NCBI GenBank assembly: GCA_963757815.1
Contig: CAVWSN010000009.1
Location: forward strand, 124,001 to 188,000
DNA length: 64,000 nt
DNA from: JACVRW01 sp963757815
Lineage (GTDB): Bacteria > Actinomycetota > Thermoleophilia > Solirubrobacterales > Thermoleophilaceae
Direction: 5' to 3'
Each line of letters begins with the position of its first letter. Positions within the stretch are counted from its first letter, which is position 1. Positions 42,282 to 52,315 of this stretch are shown in pieces. Position numbers and translations under genes: made by a program. Under the pieces are notes generated by a model. That model saw nothing but the letters and a program-made list of their open reading frames with translations, was not told the DNA's origin and ran no database searches.

Positions 42282-43003
42282 GGCGGGTGAAAAGAACCCT
42301 CGTAGTCGCCATCGCCGGCGCCGCCCTCGCGGGCGTTGCCGCCTCAGCCGCATCCGCCGCCACCATCACGGTGGGCACGCCGTGCGCCCGCTACGTGCCG
42401 GGCCTCGCCGGCCAGCAGTGGATCCCCATCGCGGGCTCCGGCTTTACGCCGAACACCAATCCGGCATTCAACGCCGTCGAGCTCAACTACGACAACGGTG
42501 ACCTCGGGGCCTTCACGCCACTTGCCGTCGACGGCTCGTTCGGCACGAACGTGTTCATGCCGAGCGACTTCATCAGCTCCAGCTCGGGCCGCACCAAGAC
42601 CTACACGTTGATCGCGACGGACCGCCAGACGCCCGGCGTCACCGCCGCCGCGCCGTTGACGCTGGTGCGGGCCGGAGCCGACGTGAAGCCGGCCCGCGTG
42701 CGCCGCAACCTCGGCAGAAAGGTGCGCTGGTCCGTCTACGGCGCACCCACCGGGGCCCGGGTCTACGCGCACTGGACGTTCAAGGGCCGCCGTTACGCGA
42801 CGCGTGGGCTCGGCAGTGCGAAGGGGGCGTGCGGAATCGCGAGCAAGAAGCAACCCTTCCTGCCCGTGGCGGCACGCTCGGGAACGTGGAAGGTCTACCT
42901 CACCCCCGGGAAGAAGTTCGTCCGCCGGAGCGCGCTGTTCCGCCTCGACCTGAGCGTGTTCCGCAGCGTCAGCAGCCGGGCTAGCTCGGCGCGCCTGCGC
43001 TGA
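42278..43003 (+). CDS. Secreted protein of unknown function
   Basis: 241 residues from GTG 42278 (GTG 42287 is an alternative). A signal peptide is clear: basic MRRVKRT, hydrophobic core VVAIAGAALAGVAASAA and an AxA-type cleavage near SAA-TIT. The mature part is beta-rich with two cysteines (CARYVPG, KGACGIAS) and a basic tail. I do not recognise a domain; short secreted proteins of this layout are frequent in the Solirubrobacterales. The last 109 bases overlap the convergent hydrolase gene. Confidence 0.65.
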   Translation: MRRVKRTLVVAIAGAALAGVAASAASAATITVGTPCARYVPGLAGQQWIPIAGSGFTPNTNPAFNAVELNYDNGDLGAFTPLAVDGSFGTNVFMPSDFISSSSGRTKTYTLIATDRQTPGVTAAAPLTLVRAGADVKPARVRRNLGRKVRWSVYGAPTGARVYAHWTFKGRRYATRGLGSAKGACGIASKKQPFLPVAARSGTWKVYLTPGKKFVRRSALFRLDLSVFRSVSSRASSARLR

Positions 43004-43800
43004 CGGCCAAGAAGCTCCTGAACCACCGGCGCCAGCGCGGCGGCCGAGACGGCGTGCGTCTGGCCCGGCAGCGTCCGGCGCTCGGCATTGGGGAGAAGCT
43101 CCCCGAGCGCGTCGGCGCCGCTGTGCATGAAGGCGTCGCTCGCTCCGCCGTCGATCACCAGCGTCGGCATCGTGACCGCGGCCCAGCGGCGGGCCGGCAA
43201 GGGCTTGCCCGACATGGTGTCGCCCATGATCCTGCCGTCGTAGGCGATCGTGTGGGCCACCCCTTCGATGACCGACCAGCTGGGGTCGTCGCGCATCGGC
43301 GCCACGAACTCGGCAGGCACGCCTGCGGCCTTGGTGAGGAAGTACTCGGCCGCGTCACCGCGGCGGCCGTCGGAAACGAGCCTGTCGAGCTGCTCGACAT
43401 AGTCGTCCGGCAGCGGGGGCCGGCTGCCGTCGACCACGAAGGGAGGCTCGTAGACAGCCAGCCTCGGGATGTCCAGTCCGCTCGCGGCGGCGTCGAGGGC
43501 GAGGACTGCACCCGACGAGAAACCGACGAGGAACGCCGACCCGCTTGCTTCGGCGATCAACGCCGCGAGGTCTTCCACCTCGCGCTCGACGGCATACGGC
43601 GGCGTGTCGCCGCTCTCGCCGCGACCGCGCCGGTCGTAGGTGATCACGGCGAACTGCGGAGCAAGCAGAGCCACCAGCTCCCTGGCGGTCGGGTTGATGG
43701 CTCGATAGTCGGTGGCGCCTCCCACCAGGATGATCGGGGGCCCATCGCCCACTTGGTCGAAGGCGATTTCGGTGCCGTCGCTCGAACGTACCTTGGTCAT
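42895..43800 (-). CDS. Alpha/beta hydrolase
   Basis: 301 residues from ATG 43800. Fold marks: ILVGGATDYRAINP (oxyanion strand), YDRRGRGESGD, the nucleophile elbow GFSSGAVLAL (Ser in FSS), VIDGGASDAFM (acid Asp) and a final GQTHAVSAAAL with the catalytic His. The substrate is unknown. The normal family end is near QELLGR (about 43010); the last ~35 Arg-rich residues read across the end of the secreted-protein gene and may result from a missing or extra base that hides a stop. Confidence 0.83.
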   Translation of the reverse strand: MTKVRSSDGTEIAFDQVGDGPPIILVGGATDYRAINPTARELVALLAPQFAVITYDRRGRGESGDTPPYAVEREVEDLAALIAEASGSAFLVGFSSGAVLALDAAASGLDIPRLAVYEPPFVVDGSRPPLPDDYVEQLDRLVSDGRRGDAAEYFLTKAAGVPAEFVAPMRDDPSWSVIEGVAHTIAYDGRIMGDTMSGKPLPARRWAAVTMPTLVIDGGASDAFMHSGADALGELLPNAERRTLPGQTHAVSAAALAPVVQELLGRQRRRAELARLLTLRNTLRSRRNSALRRTNFFPGVR

Positions 43801-43875
43801 GGGATCTCCTCGTGTGGTCGCGAGATGGTTTTCCCATCAAGACCGGGCAGAGCGGCGGAACTAATCGCTGGTCTG

Positions 43876-44367
43876 CTAGCGGCGGGGCACGTCGCGGCGC
43901 GGCCTGAGGGCCGCTCCCAGGAACAGCAGGCCAAGTCCGACGATCGCCATCGCGCCGAGCTCGAGGCCCGTCGAAGGCAGGCCGCCGCCGCCCGTGTCGG
44001 CGACCGGCCCGGCAAGCTCCTCGGTGGCGGGATCCTCCACCAGCGTCTGGGAGGACGCCTCGGCAGGAGCTGCCTCGGCGGTCTGCTCCTCGCCGCCGGG
44101 CGTCGTGGGTTGCTCCGCCTGGCCTGCGTGAGCGTGCGGCCCATCGGTCTCTTCGCCGGCGTCGGCCGTCTGCTCGGACTCAGCCGTCGAGGGCGCCACG
44201 CTCCCGCCGCCCCGCAGCTCGACGACCGGCTCGACCGGCTCCGCGAGCGTGCCGCCCGACCGGGAGACCGCCGACCGCTGATCGGCCGGGGTGGCGAACG
44301 CCGTGCCGACCGCGGCGAGCGCCGCCAGCAGGGCCAGGGCGGACAGGAGGGCGCGCGAGCTCGTCAT
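43876..44367 (-). CDS. LPXTG-anchored surface protein
   Basis: 163 residues with a signal peptide (ALLSALALLAALAAVGTAFA), a Glu/Ala/Thr/Pro-rich low-complexity middle and a sorting signal at the C-terminus: LPSTG, a hydrophobic helix and a basic RPRRDVPRR tail. This is the sortase A-type anchor of Gram-positive cell walls. No enzymatic domain is present, so it is probably a stalk or spacer. No sortase gene is visible in this window. Confidence 0.82.
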   Translation of the reverse strand: MTSSRALLSALALLAALAAVGTAFATPADQRSAVSRSGGTLAEPVEPVVELRGGGSVAPSTAESEQTADAGEETDGPHAHAGQAEQPTTPGGEEQTAEAAPAEASSQTLVEDPATEELAGPVADTGGGGLPSTGLELGAMAIVGLGLLFLGAALRPRRDVPRR

Positions 44368-44445
44368 GCTGCGACGCTCTTCGATGCCTCGCGCGATCCT
44401 CCTCCGCGCTGCACGGGCGGTTGCCCCGGGTATGCTGCCTCAGCC

Positions 44446-45360
44446 TTGCGAAGCACTCGCGCCCTGCGATCGCTCGCGTGGGGCGTGGTGGCGATCGGAG
44501 TCGTCACGCCGCTGGTCAGGCACCGGCTGAGACTCCGTGCCCCCGTGGTGTCGGCGCTCACATGGCCGGCTCCCGCCGCGCTCGCGCTTGCTGCGCCCCG
44601 CACCCCGTTGCGCGACGCGGCCATCTACGCCCTCCAGATGTGGGCGTACTTCGCGCACTACGACATGCCAGACGACGATCCGGAGGCTCTGCTCCGCCGC
44701 CTGAAGGTCGACTACCCGATCCGCTTCGACGAGGCCATCGCATGCGGGACCGCGCCGACGCTCCGCCTACAGCGCTCGCTCGGGCGTGAGGGGCACGTGG
44801 GGCCGCTCGAGTACGCGCTCTCCGTCGTGCACTGGAGCTGGTTCCTCGTTCCCCACGGGACGGTCGCCTACATCCTGCTGCGCCATCGCGACAAGTTCCC
44901 CCGCTCTGCGGTCCTGATGGCGGCCTGCTTCGACCTCGGCTGCGTCGTCTACTGGGTGGTGCCGACCGCCCCGCCCTGGTGGGCGGGCGAGAACGGGAAC
45001 ATGCCGCCTGTCAGGCGCATCATGGCCGAGGCCGGTGAGCGCTTCTGGCGACGCCTCTGGCGCCCGCTTTACCATTCGTTGCAAGGCAACCCCTTCGCCG
45101 CCATGCCTTCGCTGCACTTCGGAACATCAGTCATGGCAGCCCGGCTGCTGTCACAGATCGGACCCGGCCTCGCCGCGGTCGGATGGGCCTATGCCCTGAC
45201 GCTCGGCTTCGGGCTCGTCTATCTCGGCGAGCACTACGTGATGGACCTGCTGGCCGGCCTCCTGCTGGCCGAGGGAATCTGGCGCGCCGCGCCGCGCCTC
45301 GATCCGGCGATCACGACGATCGCCCGGGCCGTTCAGCGACTGGAGCCGCGGGCCGGGTGA
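44446..45360 (+). CDS. PAP2-superfamily membrane phosphatase/transferase
   Basis: About 304 residues; the start is uncertain (TTG 44446 or GTG 44485). Hydrophobic segments flank the PAP2_3-like core: GPLEYALSVVHWSWFLVPHG, FDLGCVVYWVVPTAPPWW, the MPSLHFGTSVMAA motif with its His, and YLGEHYVMDLLAGLL, whose His-x-x-x-Asp completes the acid phosphatase site. This group includes inositolphosphorylceramide/phosphatidylinositol-type transferases as well as phosphatidic acid phosphatases. Its stop overlaps the start of the UPF0104-type gene (TGATG), so they may serve one lipid pathway. Confidence 0.82.
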   Translation: MRSTRALRSLAWGVVAIGVVTPLVRHRLRLRAPVVSALTWPAPAALALAAPRTPLRDAAIYALQMWAYFAHYDMPDDDPEALLRRLKVDYPIRFDEAIACGTAPTLRLQRSLGREGHVGPLEYALSVVHWSWFLVPHGTVAYILLRHRDKFPRSAVLMAACFDLGCVVYWVVPTAPPWWAGENGNMPPVRRIMAEAGERFWRRLWRPLYHSLQGNPFAAMPSLHFGTSVMAARLLSQIGPGLAAVGWAYALTLGFGLVYLGEHYVMDLLAGLLLAEGIWRAAPRLDPAITTIARAVQRLEPRAG

Positions 45361-46580
45361 TGGCGGCGGAGCAGCGCCGCCGCCTGGAGGAGCGCCTCCA
45401 TCTGGGTGATCAGGGTCCCCTCCCGGACGAGGATCCATCGTTCGACGACACCACCGAGGACCGCAGCGAGGACGAGGAGGTCGGACGCCTCCAGGCGCTG
45501 TTCAGCGACCCGCGCAAACTGGCCCTCGGTGCGCTGTTCGTCGTGCTGGTCGTGGTCGCGATCTATGTCCTGCTGCCGAAGCTCATCGGCGTCGAGGAGG
45601 CCGTCGACAAGCTCGACGACGGGGTCTGGTACTGGATTGTCGCGGCGGTCTTCTTCAACGTGCTCGCGTTCGTCGCCTACGTGGCGCTGTTCCGCGGGGT
45701 CCTCGGCGGGACGCACGACGATGAGCTGCACCGCCGGCTCGACGCGCGGGCGTCATACCAGATCACGATGGCCGGATTGGCCGCCACGCGCATCTTCTCC
45801 ACCGCCGGGGCCGGCGGGATCGTGCTCACCTACTGGGCGCTGCGGAAGGCCGGCATGCCGCGTCGCCGCGCGGCCTGCCGCATGGTGGCCTTCCTGGTCC
45901 TCACCTACGCGGTCTACCTCTTGGCGCTCGTTGTCTTCGGGATCCTGCTGCGCACGCACGTCCTGCCCGGGCCGGCGCCGGTCGGCGGCACGATCGTGCC
46001 CGCCGCGCTGGCCGCGGGGGTGATGGGGGTGTTCCTCCTGATCGCCTTGATCCCGCAGGACTTCGAGCGCCGGATCGAGCACTTCGCGGGCGGGTACCGG
46101 CGAGTGCGCTACCTGCAACGGCTCGCCAAGGGGCCGGCCACGCTCGCCACCGGGACCCGAACGGCGCTCGCCTACCTGCGCCATCCCAGCCGCGGCGCCC
46201 TCGCCGTGACCGGTGCGGTGGGCTTCTGGGCGGCCAACATCGCCATCCTCTGGGCGAGCTTCGAGGCATTCGGCGGCGACGTGCCCTTCGCCGTGCTCGT
46301 GCAGGGCTTCTTCGTCGGCCTGGCCGCGAACCTGATTCCCTCCCCGGCGGGCGGCGTCGGCTCCGTGGACGCCGGCATGATCTTCGCGTTCGACGTCCTG
46401 TTCGGGGTCCCGAGCGCCGTCGTTTTCCCCGCCGTGCTCACCTATAGGGTGATCGCGTTCTGGCTGCCGATTCCGCCCGGCATCGTCGCCTTCTTCCAGT
46501 TGCGCGGTACGGTGGCGAGGTGGGAACGCGAGCGGGCGGCCGTGGGGGTTGGCGCTCCCGCACTTCAGAAAGTAAAGTAA
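45360..46580 (+). CDS. UPF0104/lysylphosphatidylglycerol synthase-type membrane protein
   Basis: 406 residues, ATG 45360 overlapping the PAP2 stop. A ~50-residue acidic cytoplasmic head is followed by eight or so hydrophobic helices. Family marks are the GLAATRIFSTAGAGGIVLTYWALRKAG region and the late VGLAANLIPSPAGGVGSVDAGM segment with the conserved Pro-x-Gly-Gly-x-Gly motif. Such proteins act as flippases or synthases of lipids and glycolipids. There is no aminoacyl-transfer domain, so it is not a complete MprF. Confidence 0.83.
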   Translation: MAAEQRRRLEERLHLGDQGPLPDEDPSFDDTTEDRSEDEEVGRLQALFSDPRKLALGALFVVLVVVAIYVLLPKLIGVEEAVDKLDDGVWYWIVAAVFFNVLAFVAYVALFRGVLGGTHDDELHRRLDARASYQITMAGLAATRIFSTAGAGGIVLTYWALRKAGMPRRRAACRMVAFLVLTYAVYLLALVVFGILLRTHVLPGPAPVGGTIVPAALAAGVMGVFLLIALIPQDFERRIEHFAGGYRRVRYLQRLAKGPATLATGTRTALAYLRHPSRGALAVTGAVGFWAANIAILWASFEAFGGDVPFAVLVQGFFVGLAANLIPSPAGGVGSVDAGMIFAFDVLFGVPSAVVFPAVLTYRVIAFWLPIPPGIVAFFQLRGTVARWERERAAVGVGAPALQKVK

Positions 46581-46589
46581 TAGGCGGAA

Positions 46590-47612
46590 ATGGACACAGA
46601 AATCAGGGAAATCGAGAACGTCGTCATCGTCGGTAGCGGCCCGGCCGGCTACACGGCCGCGCTCTACACCTCGCGGGCGGACCTGGATCCGCTCATGATC
46701 GAGGGCTTCGCGTGGGGCGGCCTGCTTCAGCAGACGACCGATGTCGAGAACTACCCGGGCTACCCCGAGGGCGTGATGGGGCCGGCGATGATGCAGGACT
46801 TCCGCGACCAGGCGGGGCGCTTCGGCACGCGCTTCATCACCGACGACGCGACGAAGCTCGAGCTATCGGACCAGCCGGGCGGCCTCCACACCGTGCACGT
46901 GGGCGGCCGGGAGATCAAGACGCGCGCCGTGATCCTGGCGATGGGCGCCGAGCCCAAGAAGCTGGGCGTGCCCGGCGAGGAGGAGCTGGCCTCGCGCGGC
47001 GTCTCTTACTGCGCCACCTGCGACGCCGCCTTCTTCCGCGGCAAGCGGACGATGGTGGTGGGCGGCGGCGACACGGCCATGGAGGAGGCGACCTTCCTGT
47101 CCAAGTTCGCGGACGAAGTGGACATCGTCCATCGCCGGCCCGAGTTCCGGGCCTCGGCGATCATGCTCGACCGCGCCAAGGAGATCGACAACATCGAGCT
47201 GGTCACGCCGTACGTGGTCAAGAGCTTCGACGCCGGCGAGGACGGATCGCTTTCGCAGGCGGTGCTCGAGAACACCCAGGACGGCTCCGAGAAGGAGCTG
47301 CCGATCGGGGGCGCCTTCATCGCCATCGGCCACCGGCCGAACTCCCAGCTCCTCGAGGGGCAGCTCGATCTCGACGAGGAGGGCTACGTGCTCGTGGAGG
47401 GGCGCTCCACGAAGACCAAGCTGCCGGGCGTCTTCGCCGCCGGCGACCTGACCGATCGCGTCTACCGCCAGGCCGTGACGGCCGCGGGCACGGGCTGCAT
47501 GGCGGCCCTGGACGCCGAGGCCTACCTGCGCGACACGCCGGTCGACGCCGAGGCGCACTGGGCCGGCCTGCCGGAGCGGATCGAGGCGGCAGCGGAGTCG
47601 GCCGCGGGCTGA
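46590..47612 (+). CDS. trxB: Thioredoxin reductase
   Basis: 340 residues. FAD binding starts at VVIVGSGPAGYTAALYTSRA, the redox-active disulfide is in SYCATCDAAFF (~142-152), the NADPH domain begins VVGGGDTAMEEATFLSKF and the C-terminal FAD contact is GVFAAGDLTDRVYRQAVTA. It reduces thioredoxin using NADPH, which the pathway at 5855-17310 can supply. It starts ten bases after the upstream stop. Confidence 0.94.
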   Translation: MDTEIREIENVVIVGSGPAGYTAALYTSRADLDPLMIEGFAWGGLLQQTTDVENYPGYPEGVMGPAMMQDFRDQAGRFGTRFITDDATKLELSDQPGGLHTVHVGGREIKTRAVILAMGAEPKKLGVPGEEELASRGVSYCATCDAAFFRGKRTMVVGGGDTAMEEATFLSKFADEVDIVHRRPEFRASAIMLDRAKEIDNIELVTPYVVKSFDAGEDGSLSQAVLENTQDGSEKELPIGGAFIAIGHRPNSQLLEGQLDLDEEGYVLVEGRSTKTKLPGVFAAGDLTDRVYRQAVTAAGTGCMAALDAEAYLRDTPVDAEAHWAGLPERIEAAAESAAG

Positions 47613-47625
47613 CGGCCCCGGCCTC

Positions 47626-48900
47626 ATGCCCGAGGCCTGGACGAACTGGGCGCGGCAGCAGCGCTGCGCGCCCGAGCGAATAGCGCGGCCCGGCTCCGAG
47701 GAGGAGCTCGTTCGGGCCGTGGAGGGCGCCTCGCGAGTGAAGGTCGCGGGCTCAGGCCACTCGTTCACCGACATCGCCTGCACCGACGGGCTGATGCTCG
47801 ACCTGTCCGGCATGCGGCGGGTGCTCGCCGTCGACGGCAACGACGTGACGGTGGAGGCCGGGATCACCCTCCGCGAGCTGGGCGAGGAGCTCCGCACGCG
47901 CGGGCTCGCCATGGAGAACCAGGGCGACGTGGACCCGCAGACGCTCGCGGGAGCGATCTCCACCGCCACGCACGGCACCGGTGGAAGCTTCCGCAACCTC
48001 TCGTCACAGGTGGTGGGAGTGCGGCTCGTGGACGGCAACGCCGAGCCGCACGACATCCGCGACGGCGACGAGCTGCGCGCGGCCCGGGTCTCGCTCGGGG
48101 CCCTCGGGGCGATCTCCACGGTAACGCTCCGCTGCGTGCCCGCATTCACGATTCACCGGGTGGACGAGCCGCGCCGGCTCGACGACGTGCTGCCGCGTCT
48201 CGACGAGCACGTGGACGCACACGACCACTGGGAGGCGTTCGTGATGCCGTACACCCGCCGGGCGCTGACGCTGACCTCGGCGCGGACCGAACGCGAGCCC
48301 GAACCCGCCGGCCCGGTGGGGGCGTTCCTGCATGACGTGCTGCTCGAGAACGCGGCGCTGGGACTCGCCTGCCGGCTCGGACGCCGCTTTCCGGCGCTGA
48401 TCCCGCGGCTCAACGGCACGATCGCCTCGCTGATGGGCCCCGCCGAGCATCTCGACGCGAGCAACCGCGTGTACGCGAACGTGCGGCTCGTGCGCTTCAC
48501 GGAGATGGAGTACGGCATTCCACGCGAGCACGCGGCGGAGGCGCTCGAGCGCGTGCTGGAGCTGGTCGAGCGCCGCAGGCTGCCGATCGGCTTCCCGATC
48601 GAGCTGCGCGTGGTGGCGCCGGACGACGCTCTCCTGTCCACCGCTCACGGCCGCGCGACCGCCTACATCGCGGTGCACCAGTACCTGGGGATGGAATACG
48701 AGAGCTACTTCCGCGGCGTCGAGGCGATCATGGACGACTACGGCGGCCGCCCGCACTGGGGCAAGCGCCACTACCAGTCGGCCGCCACGCTCGCGCCGCG
48801 CTACCCGGAGTGGGAGCGCTTCGCGGAGATCCGCGCGCGCTTCGACCCGGAGGGGCGCTACGAGAACGACTACACGCGCCGGGTCCTCGGGCCTGTCTAG
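47626..48900 (+). CDS. FAD-linked sugar-lactone oxidase (D-arabinono-1,4-lactone oxidase family)
   Basis: 424 residues. The VAO-type FAD domain contains AGSGHSFTDIACTDG (the His is the usual covalent flavin site), MENQGDVDPQTLAGAIS and HGTGGSFRNLSSQV. The C-terminal ALO domain has LVRFTEMEYGIPR and the HWGKRHY motif that binds the lactone. Known members oxidise L-gulono-, D-arabinono- or alditol substrates to vitamin-C-like products and H2O2. The exact substrate is not readable. Its stop overlaps the convergent sulfatase gene by 3 bases. Confidence 0.9.
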   Translation: MPEAWTNWARQQRCAPERIARPGSEEELVRAVEGASRVKVAGSGHSFTDIACTDGLMLDLSGMRRVLAVDGNDVTVEAGITLRELGEELRTRGLAMENQGDVDPQTLAGAISTATHGTGGSFRNLSSQVVGVRLVDGNAEPHDIRDGDELRAARVSLGALGAISTVTLRCVPAFTIHRVDEPRRLDDVLPRLDEHVDAHDHWEAFVMPYTRRALTLTSARTEREPEPAGPVGAFLHDVLLENAALGLACRLGRRFPALIPRLNGTIASLMGPAEHLDASNRVYANVRLVRFTEMEYGIPREHAAEALERVLELVERRRLPIGFPIELRVVAPDDALLSTAHGRATAYIAVHQYLGMEYESYFRGVEAIMDDYGGRPHWGKRHYQSAATLAPRYPEWERFAEIRARFDPEGRYENDYTRRVLGPV

Positions 48901-50535
48901 CGGCGGCAGCTGGGCGGCAGGCGGCGGTCGAGCGTCACGACGCGGCCGTCGTTTGTGTGGATGCGGGCGCGCAGCCTCCGGCCGCCCACCGGAGAGCCGA
49001 ACGGGCTTGCCCGGTCGAGCCGCAGCCGGCGAGCGCTGCGGAACGTGACGCTCTCCAGGCCGGCACCCCCCACGCGGGCGCGGCAGCCGCGAACCGCCAG
49101 GCGTGCGGGAGGACGGGTGCGGCAGCCCCGGCCGGCGCACACCGACAGCAGGCCGAGTCGCAACGACAGCTCTTCCTGGATGCCCGCGTACGCGGGGTCG
49201 GCGTGCAGGCTCGTCAGCTGGTACGGGTCGCGCTCGAGGTCGTAGAGCTCGCGCTCGCCGTTGGCGTGCTGGACGAACACGTAGCGGTAGGTGCGCAGGG
49301 CGTCGAAGGCGGGCTGGTTCAGCCCGGGCGCTCCCTCGATCAGGAGGTCGCGGCCCCACTCGACACCGCGGTCCTCGAGCAGCCGGAAGAGCGAGCGGCC
49401 GTCCTGCGTCCTCCCGGGGACGGCGCGCGCCGCCTCCAGGATCGTCGGGGCGAGGTCGGCGTTGGTCACGAGCTGGCGGCGCCGCGCGCCCTCCGGCACC
49501 CCCGGGCCGCGCATGATGAGCGGCACCCGGATCGAGGGCTCGTAGACGAGCACCTTCCCGTTCTGGACCCGGTGCTCGCCGTGGAAGAAGCCGTTGTCCG
49601 AGGTGAACAGGATGAGCGTCTCGTCGAGCTCGCCCTCGGCCCGCAGCGCCTCCACGATCCGCACGATCCCCTCGTCGACGGCAAGCAGCGACTCGAGCCG
49701 CTGGCGGTAGTTCTCGTCGATCGCGGCGGCCCGCTGGGCGCCGATCGGCGGCAGGCTCTGGATGAAGCTCGGCTTGTCGGAGACGTCGACCTCGTTGAAG
49801 GAGGGATCGCCGGGCAGCGGCTCGGTCGGCGAAGCGGTCCACGTGCCGCGGCGCCGGGGAGGGCGTGGCGAGTCCCTGCGGGTCGTCCGGGTCGCGCGGC
49901 AGGCCGCTGTGGGGCGCCAGGAACGCGACCGAGAGGAAGAACGGCGTGCGCGTCTCGCCCATCCGCTGGACCACCGAGACGGCGCGCTCGGAGTAGTAGT
50001 CGCTCGAGTGGAAGATCGGGTTGCGGTCGAGGCCGTAGGTGTTGAGCAGGCCGTTCTCGTTGAGCGTGTAGCCGTAGAACTGGTAGGTCGACGGGTCGAT
50101 GGACGCGTACCACTCGCTCCAGCCCGGCGGCACCTCGGTCGGGTTGGCGATCCCGTACTGGTTCAGGAACTTGCCGATATGAACGGTGCGGTAGCCGGCG
50201 CGCTGGAGCCAGACCGGGAGCCACTCGCGCTTGTCGAGCCGCCCGTAGCCGCCGTCCGGCGGGGCGTTGCCGAGCACCCCGTGGTTGTGCGAATACTGGC
50301 CCGTGAAGAGCGTTGCCCGCGACGGGCAGCAGAGCGCATTCGACACGAACGCGCGGTCGAAGGTCGTGCCCTCGGCTGCGAGCGAATCGCGCACGCCGGT
50401 CATCACCCGCATCGACTCGAGCGTCTGGTCGTCGGTCATCAGCACGACGATGTTCGGGCGCTGCGGGGCGGCGGCGCCGGCGGCAGCCGGCGCGAGGAGC
50501 GCCGCGAGCAGGAAGGTCGCGGCGACGCCCTTCAC
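48897..50535 (-). CDS. Secreted sulfatase, second of a pair (frameshift as read)
   Basis: Starts at GTG 50535 (coupled to the upstream sulfatase by GTGA) with a signal peptide ending AGAAA-PQR. Sulfatase motifs: IVVLMTDDQT (metal Asp pair), NALCCPSRATLFTGQYSHNHG with the formylglycine Cys, and TSDNGFFHGEHR in another frame after a +1 break near 49826-49831. Corrected length ~545. A C-terminal Cys pair (SVCAGRGC) and a beta-rich tail ending TLDRRLPPSC repeat in the neighbour. It hydrolyses a sulfate ester of unknown type. The activating enzyme is not in this window. Confidence 0.83.
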
Positions 50536-52242
50536 GAGCAGGCGCGCAGGATGCGGTCGAGCGTGAGCCGGCGTCCGTCCACGGTCTCGGTCCGCACGCG
50601 CAGTCGGAAGCGGCCACGCGGGCGGAGCTTCTTGAGCGGGATGTCCTCCACCACGGGCGGCGTGAGCCCGCGGCCCACGCGGCCGGCGGCCCACGAGCAC
50701 GTCTGCGATCGCGATCTCGTCGCGCTCCGAGCCGCCGACGCGGACGCGGAGGTCGTCGCGCACGCAGCGCGGTCCGAGCGGCCGGCCCGCGGAGCGCAGG
50801 TAGAGGCGCAGTCGCGGGGCGGTCTGGCAGGACGTGCCGGCGCACGAGCGGAGCGCTCGCAGCCGCCGCTTGAGGTCGCGCTGGACGTGGCGGTAGCGCT
50901 CGTCGCCGTCCCGGCTGTCGAGCTCGAACGGGTCCTCGACGAGGTCGTAGAGCTCGTACTCGCCCGTGGTCTGGTGCTCGACGTAGAGGAAGCGGTAGTT
51001 GCGGATTCCGCGGTAGGTCGGGATGCCGTTGGCGCCCCGGCCGTTCTCGATCAGGATGTCCCTGCCCCACTCCTCGCCGGGGTCGGAGGCGAGGTCGAGC
51101 AGCGAGCGGCCGTCGATCAGGCGCCAGGGCGCGACCCCCGTGGCGTCGAGGATCGTGGCGGGCACGTCGATGTTGGCGACCAGCCGGCTGTCGACGCGAC
51201 CGCGCGGTATCCCCGGTCCCCTCATCAGGAGCGGGATCCGGATCGACTCCTCGTAGGGGAGCACCTTCTCGGCGAGCGCCCGGTGCTCGCCGTGCATGAA
51301 GCCGTTGTCGGACATGTAGACGATCAGGGTGTTCTCGAGCTCGCCGGTGCGCCGAAGCGTGTCGACGACCTGGGCCACGCCCTCGTCCACCGCCTGCAGG
51401 CTCTCCAGCTCCTGGCGCCAGTTCTCCTCGATGCCCGCCACCTTCTCGGGCGTGAAGCGGCGGCGGTCCGCGACAACCTGCGGCTTGTCGTACATCGAGA
51501 GCTCGTTGAAGTGCGGCCAGCGCGGCATCGCGTAGCCGGCGAAGGCGTCGCGGTGGCGCGGCGCCGGGGAGGGGGTGCCGGGGCTGGGCGGGTCGTCGGG
51601 ATCGCGCGGGCCGCCGCGGTGGGGCGCGACGTACCAGAGCGACAGGTAGAAGGGCCGCTCCGAGGGCGCGGCATCCTCGATCAGGCCCACGGCGCGCCGG
51701 GTGGACTGGTCGGTCTGGTAGTCGCCGGGCCGGCCGGGCTCCGGATAGGAGCGGAGCACCCCGTTCTCGTTGACCTTCCAGCTCGCGTAGTTGAAGGCGC
51801 CGGAGTGGGGGCTGCCGTACCAGTCCGAGTAGCCCGCCGGCACCCCGTCCTTGAACTCGTAGCCGTTCAGGTAGCGGCCCACGTGCATCGTGCGATAGCC
51901 GGAGGCGCGCAGCCAGACCGGCAGCGTGCTGGTGTGGTCGAGCGCGGCGAAGCCGCCGAAGGGACCGCCGTTGTGGAGCACGCCGTGGTTATGGGCGTAC
52001 TGGCCGGTCAGGTTGGTCGCCCGCGAGGGGCAGCAGAGCGGGAAGCTCGCGATCGCCTGGTCGAAGTGGGTGCCGTCGCTCCCGAGCAGCGCGTTGAGCT
52101 GCGGCATCAGCGGCACGGTCGCCGCCGTCTGGTCGTCGGTCATGATCACGACGACGTTCGGCTGCGCGAGCGCAGGGGTGGCCAGGCAGGCCAGGACGGC
52201 CAGCGCGGCGGCGACGCTCAGGAGGAAGCGGGGCACAGGCAC
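50532..52242 (-). CDS. Secreted sulfatase, first of a pair (frameshift as read)
   Basis: Starts at ATG 52242 with a signal peptide (FLLSVAAALAVLACLATPALA). Active-site motifs are VVVIMTDDQTAA, PLCCPSRATNLTGQYAHNHG (formylglycine Cys), YMSDNGFMHGEHR and EKVLPYEESIRIPL. The corrected protein of ~568 residues ends in a tail, after a +1 break near 50690, that finishes TLDRILRACS and overlaps the next gene's start. Cys pair SCAGTSC precedes the tail. It is a paralogue of the 48897-50535 product, so the two may act on related sulfated glycans or lipids. Confidence 0.85.
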
Positions 52243-52315
52243 TCCAACACATGGGGTACGCGCGTGTTGCGGGATGCCTAACCCTGCGCGCCGGCCGAGC
52301 CGGCTGCTTCGGGCG

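Noticed and set aside
48004..52242. One 1,412-residue minus-strand protein
   Set aside because: It joins two sulfatases and antisense of the lactone oxidase only because of frameshifts; each sulfatase has its own signal peptide and active site.
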